Positions 63,754-64,000 of a stretch of 64,000 bases of DNA are shown here, piece by piece. The stretch is from assembly GCF_007997015.1 (NCBI RefSeq), contig NZ_VOSM01000008.1, positions 1 to 64,000 on the forward strand, in the 5' to 3' direction. This DNA is from Lujinxingia vulgaris (GTDB lineage Bacteria > Myxococcota_A > Bradymonadia > Bradymonadales > Bradymonadaceae). The notes beneath the pieces were generated by a model. It was not told the DNA's origin, searched no databases, and saw only the letters and a program-made list of their open reading frames with translations. Numbering within the stretch: position 1 is the stretch's first letter; each line of letters begins with the position of its first letter. The translations under genes were made by a program, and so were the position numbers.

Positions 63754-64000
63754 TCAGGGCTCGAAGACCTCGCGGCCGGTGGCGCCGGCGGCGACGGCGT
63801 CGGGCTCAAAGCGCAGGGGCAGGGCCTGGTCGCCCAGCCAGAGCGCGGCCTGGTCATCAAAATGCTCCGAGTCGATCAGGCCGGACTGGCCACCGGGGAC
63901 GATCGTACGTCCTTCCACGCGATCACCACCCAGGCTGACGACCAGGCGGTTGACCGGACCGGAGCCGTAGGTAAACGAGCGCCCGGAGATGCCCGGGTTG
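63754..64000 (-). CDS. Penicillin acylase family protein, C-terminal fragment (runs off edge)
   Basis: The last 82 codons, including the stop, of a gene that continues beyond the right edge. The stretch GPVNRLVVSLGGDRVEGRTI, then VPGGQSGLIDSEHFDDQAAL and WLGDQALPLRF, matches the C-terminus of the Ntn-hydrolase penicillin amidase family (VLPGGQSG...H..DQ...W). These periplasmic enzymes hydrolyse acyl amides such as beta-lactams or acyl-homoserine lactones. Substrate cannot be judged from this fragment. The catalytic Ser lies upstream, outside the window. Confidence 0.8.
   Translation of the reverse strand, partial: NPGISGRSFTYGSGPVNRLVVSLGGDRVEGRTIVPGGQSGLIDSEHFDDQAALWLGDQALPLRFEPDAVAAGATGREVFEP

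Overview
The window is high-GC bacterial chromosome with dense gene packing and no tRNA, rRNA, CRISPR array or intact mobile element that I could find. The gene set looks like a didermal bacterium of the former Deltaproteobacteria (Myxococcota/Bradymonadota type). The signs are many lipoproteins with lipoboxes, a Cys-rich lipoprotein with GCGGSCGTC motifs, a PEGA-like protein, a PknK-style Ser/Thr kinase with ATPase and TPR regions, NtrC-family regulation and a Tat system. This placement is inferred from gene content, not from a phylogeny. The fused MrpAB antiporter and abundant acidic tracts suggest, weakly, a saline or alkaline habitat.

Layout. 1-630: gene-free minisatellite DNA. 0.6-10 kb: a DUF819 membrane protein; a pair of PH-domain membrane proteins; gyrB; a fumarylacetoacetate-hydrolase-family enzyme; a Lys-rich PEGA-like membrane protein with a candidate promoter and operator. 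10-15 kb: a 132-bp-period repeat, a free-standing GyrA C-terminal-domain protein, then convergent to it a large kinase-ATPase-TPR protein behind a ComEA-like lipoprotein. 16-24 kb: tatB-tatC, a thioredoxin-family protein, an M20 peptidase divergent from pepP, a small membrane protein, an orphan protein and yaaA. 24-30 kb: a Cys-rich lipoprotein, a ribosomal S1-like protein, trpS and an RlmK-like methyltransferase. 30-36 kb: a six-gene Mrp antiporter operon (AB-C-D-E-F-G). 36-42 kb: a lipoprotein, a probable AMP-ligase pseudoenzyme, the protease/RimK/AstE-like trio and a CstB-like persulfide dioxygenase-rhodanese. 42-49 kb: 86-bp tandem repeats, a DUF2804 protein, a leader with several potential RNA helices, then PPC-nudL-coaBC, a UDG with a long disordered N-terminus, and kdd. 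49-53 kb: clpX followed by two orphan genes and a TrmN6-like methyltransferase. 53-64 kb: a secreted poly-Asp repeat protein, an AT-rich palindrome-bearing intergenic region, an NtrB/NtrC-type two-component pair with a coupled lipoprotein, rimO, a rhodanese, several orphan envelope proteins, and the 3' end of a penicillin-acylase gene running off the right edge.

Themes. Several genes serve translation and its modification (S1, trpS, RlmK-like, rimK, rimO, TrmN6-like). PPC, nudL and coaBC form a tightly coupled unit centred on coenzyme A. I found no convincing new defence or mobile system. The most unusual items are the stand-alone GyrA pinwheel protein near gyrB, the structured leader at 43857-44019, the secreted poly-Asp repeat protein, the UDG with an altered motif and 265-residue disordered extension, and the AMP-binding pseudoenzyme. 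Most starts were chosen by Shine-Dalgarno spacing and family N-termini. No database search was possible.
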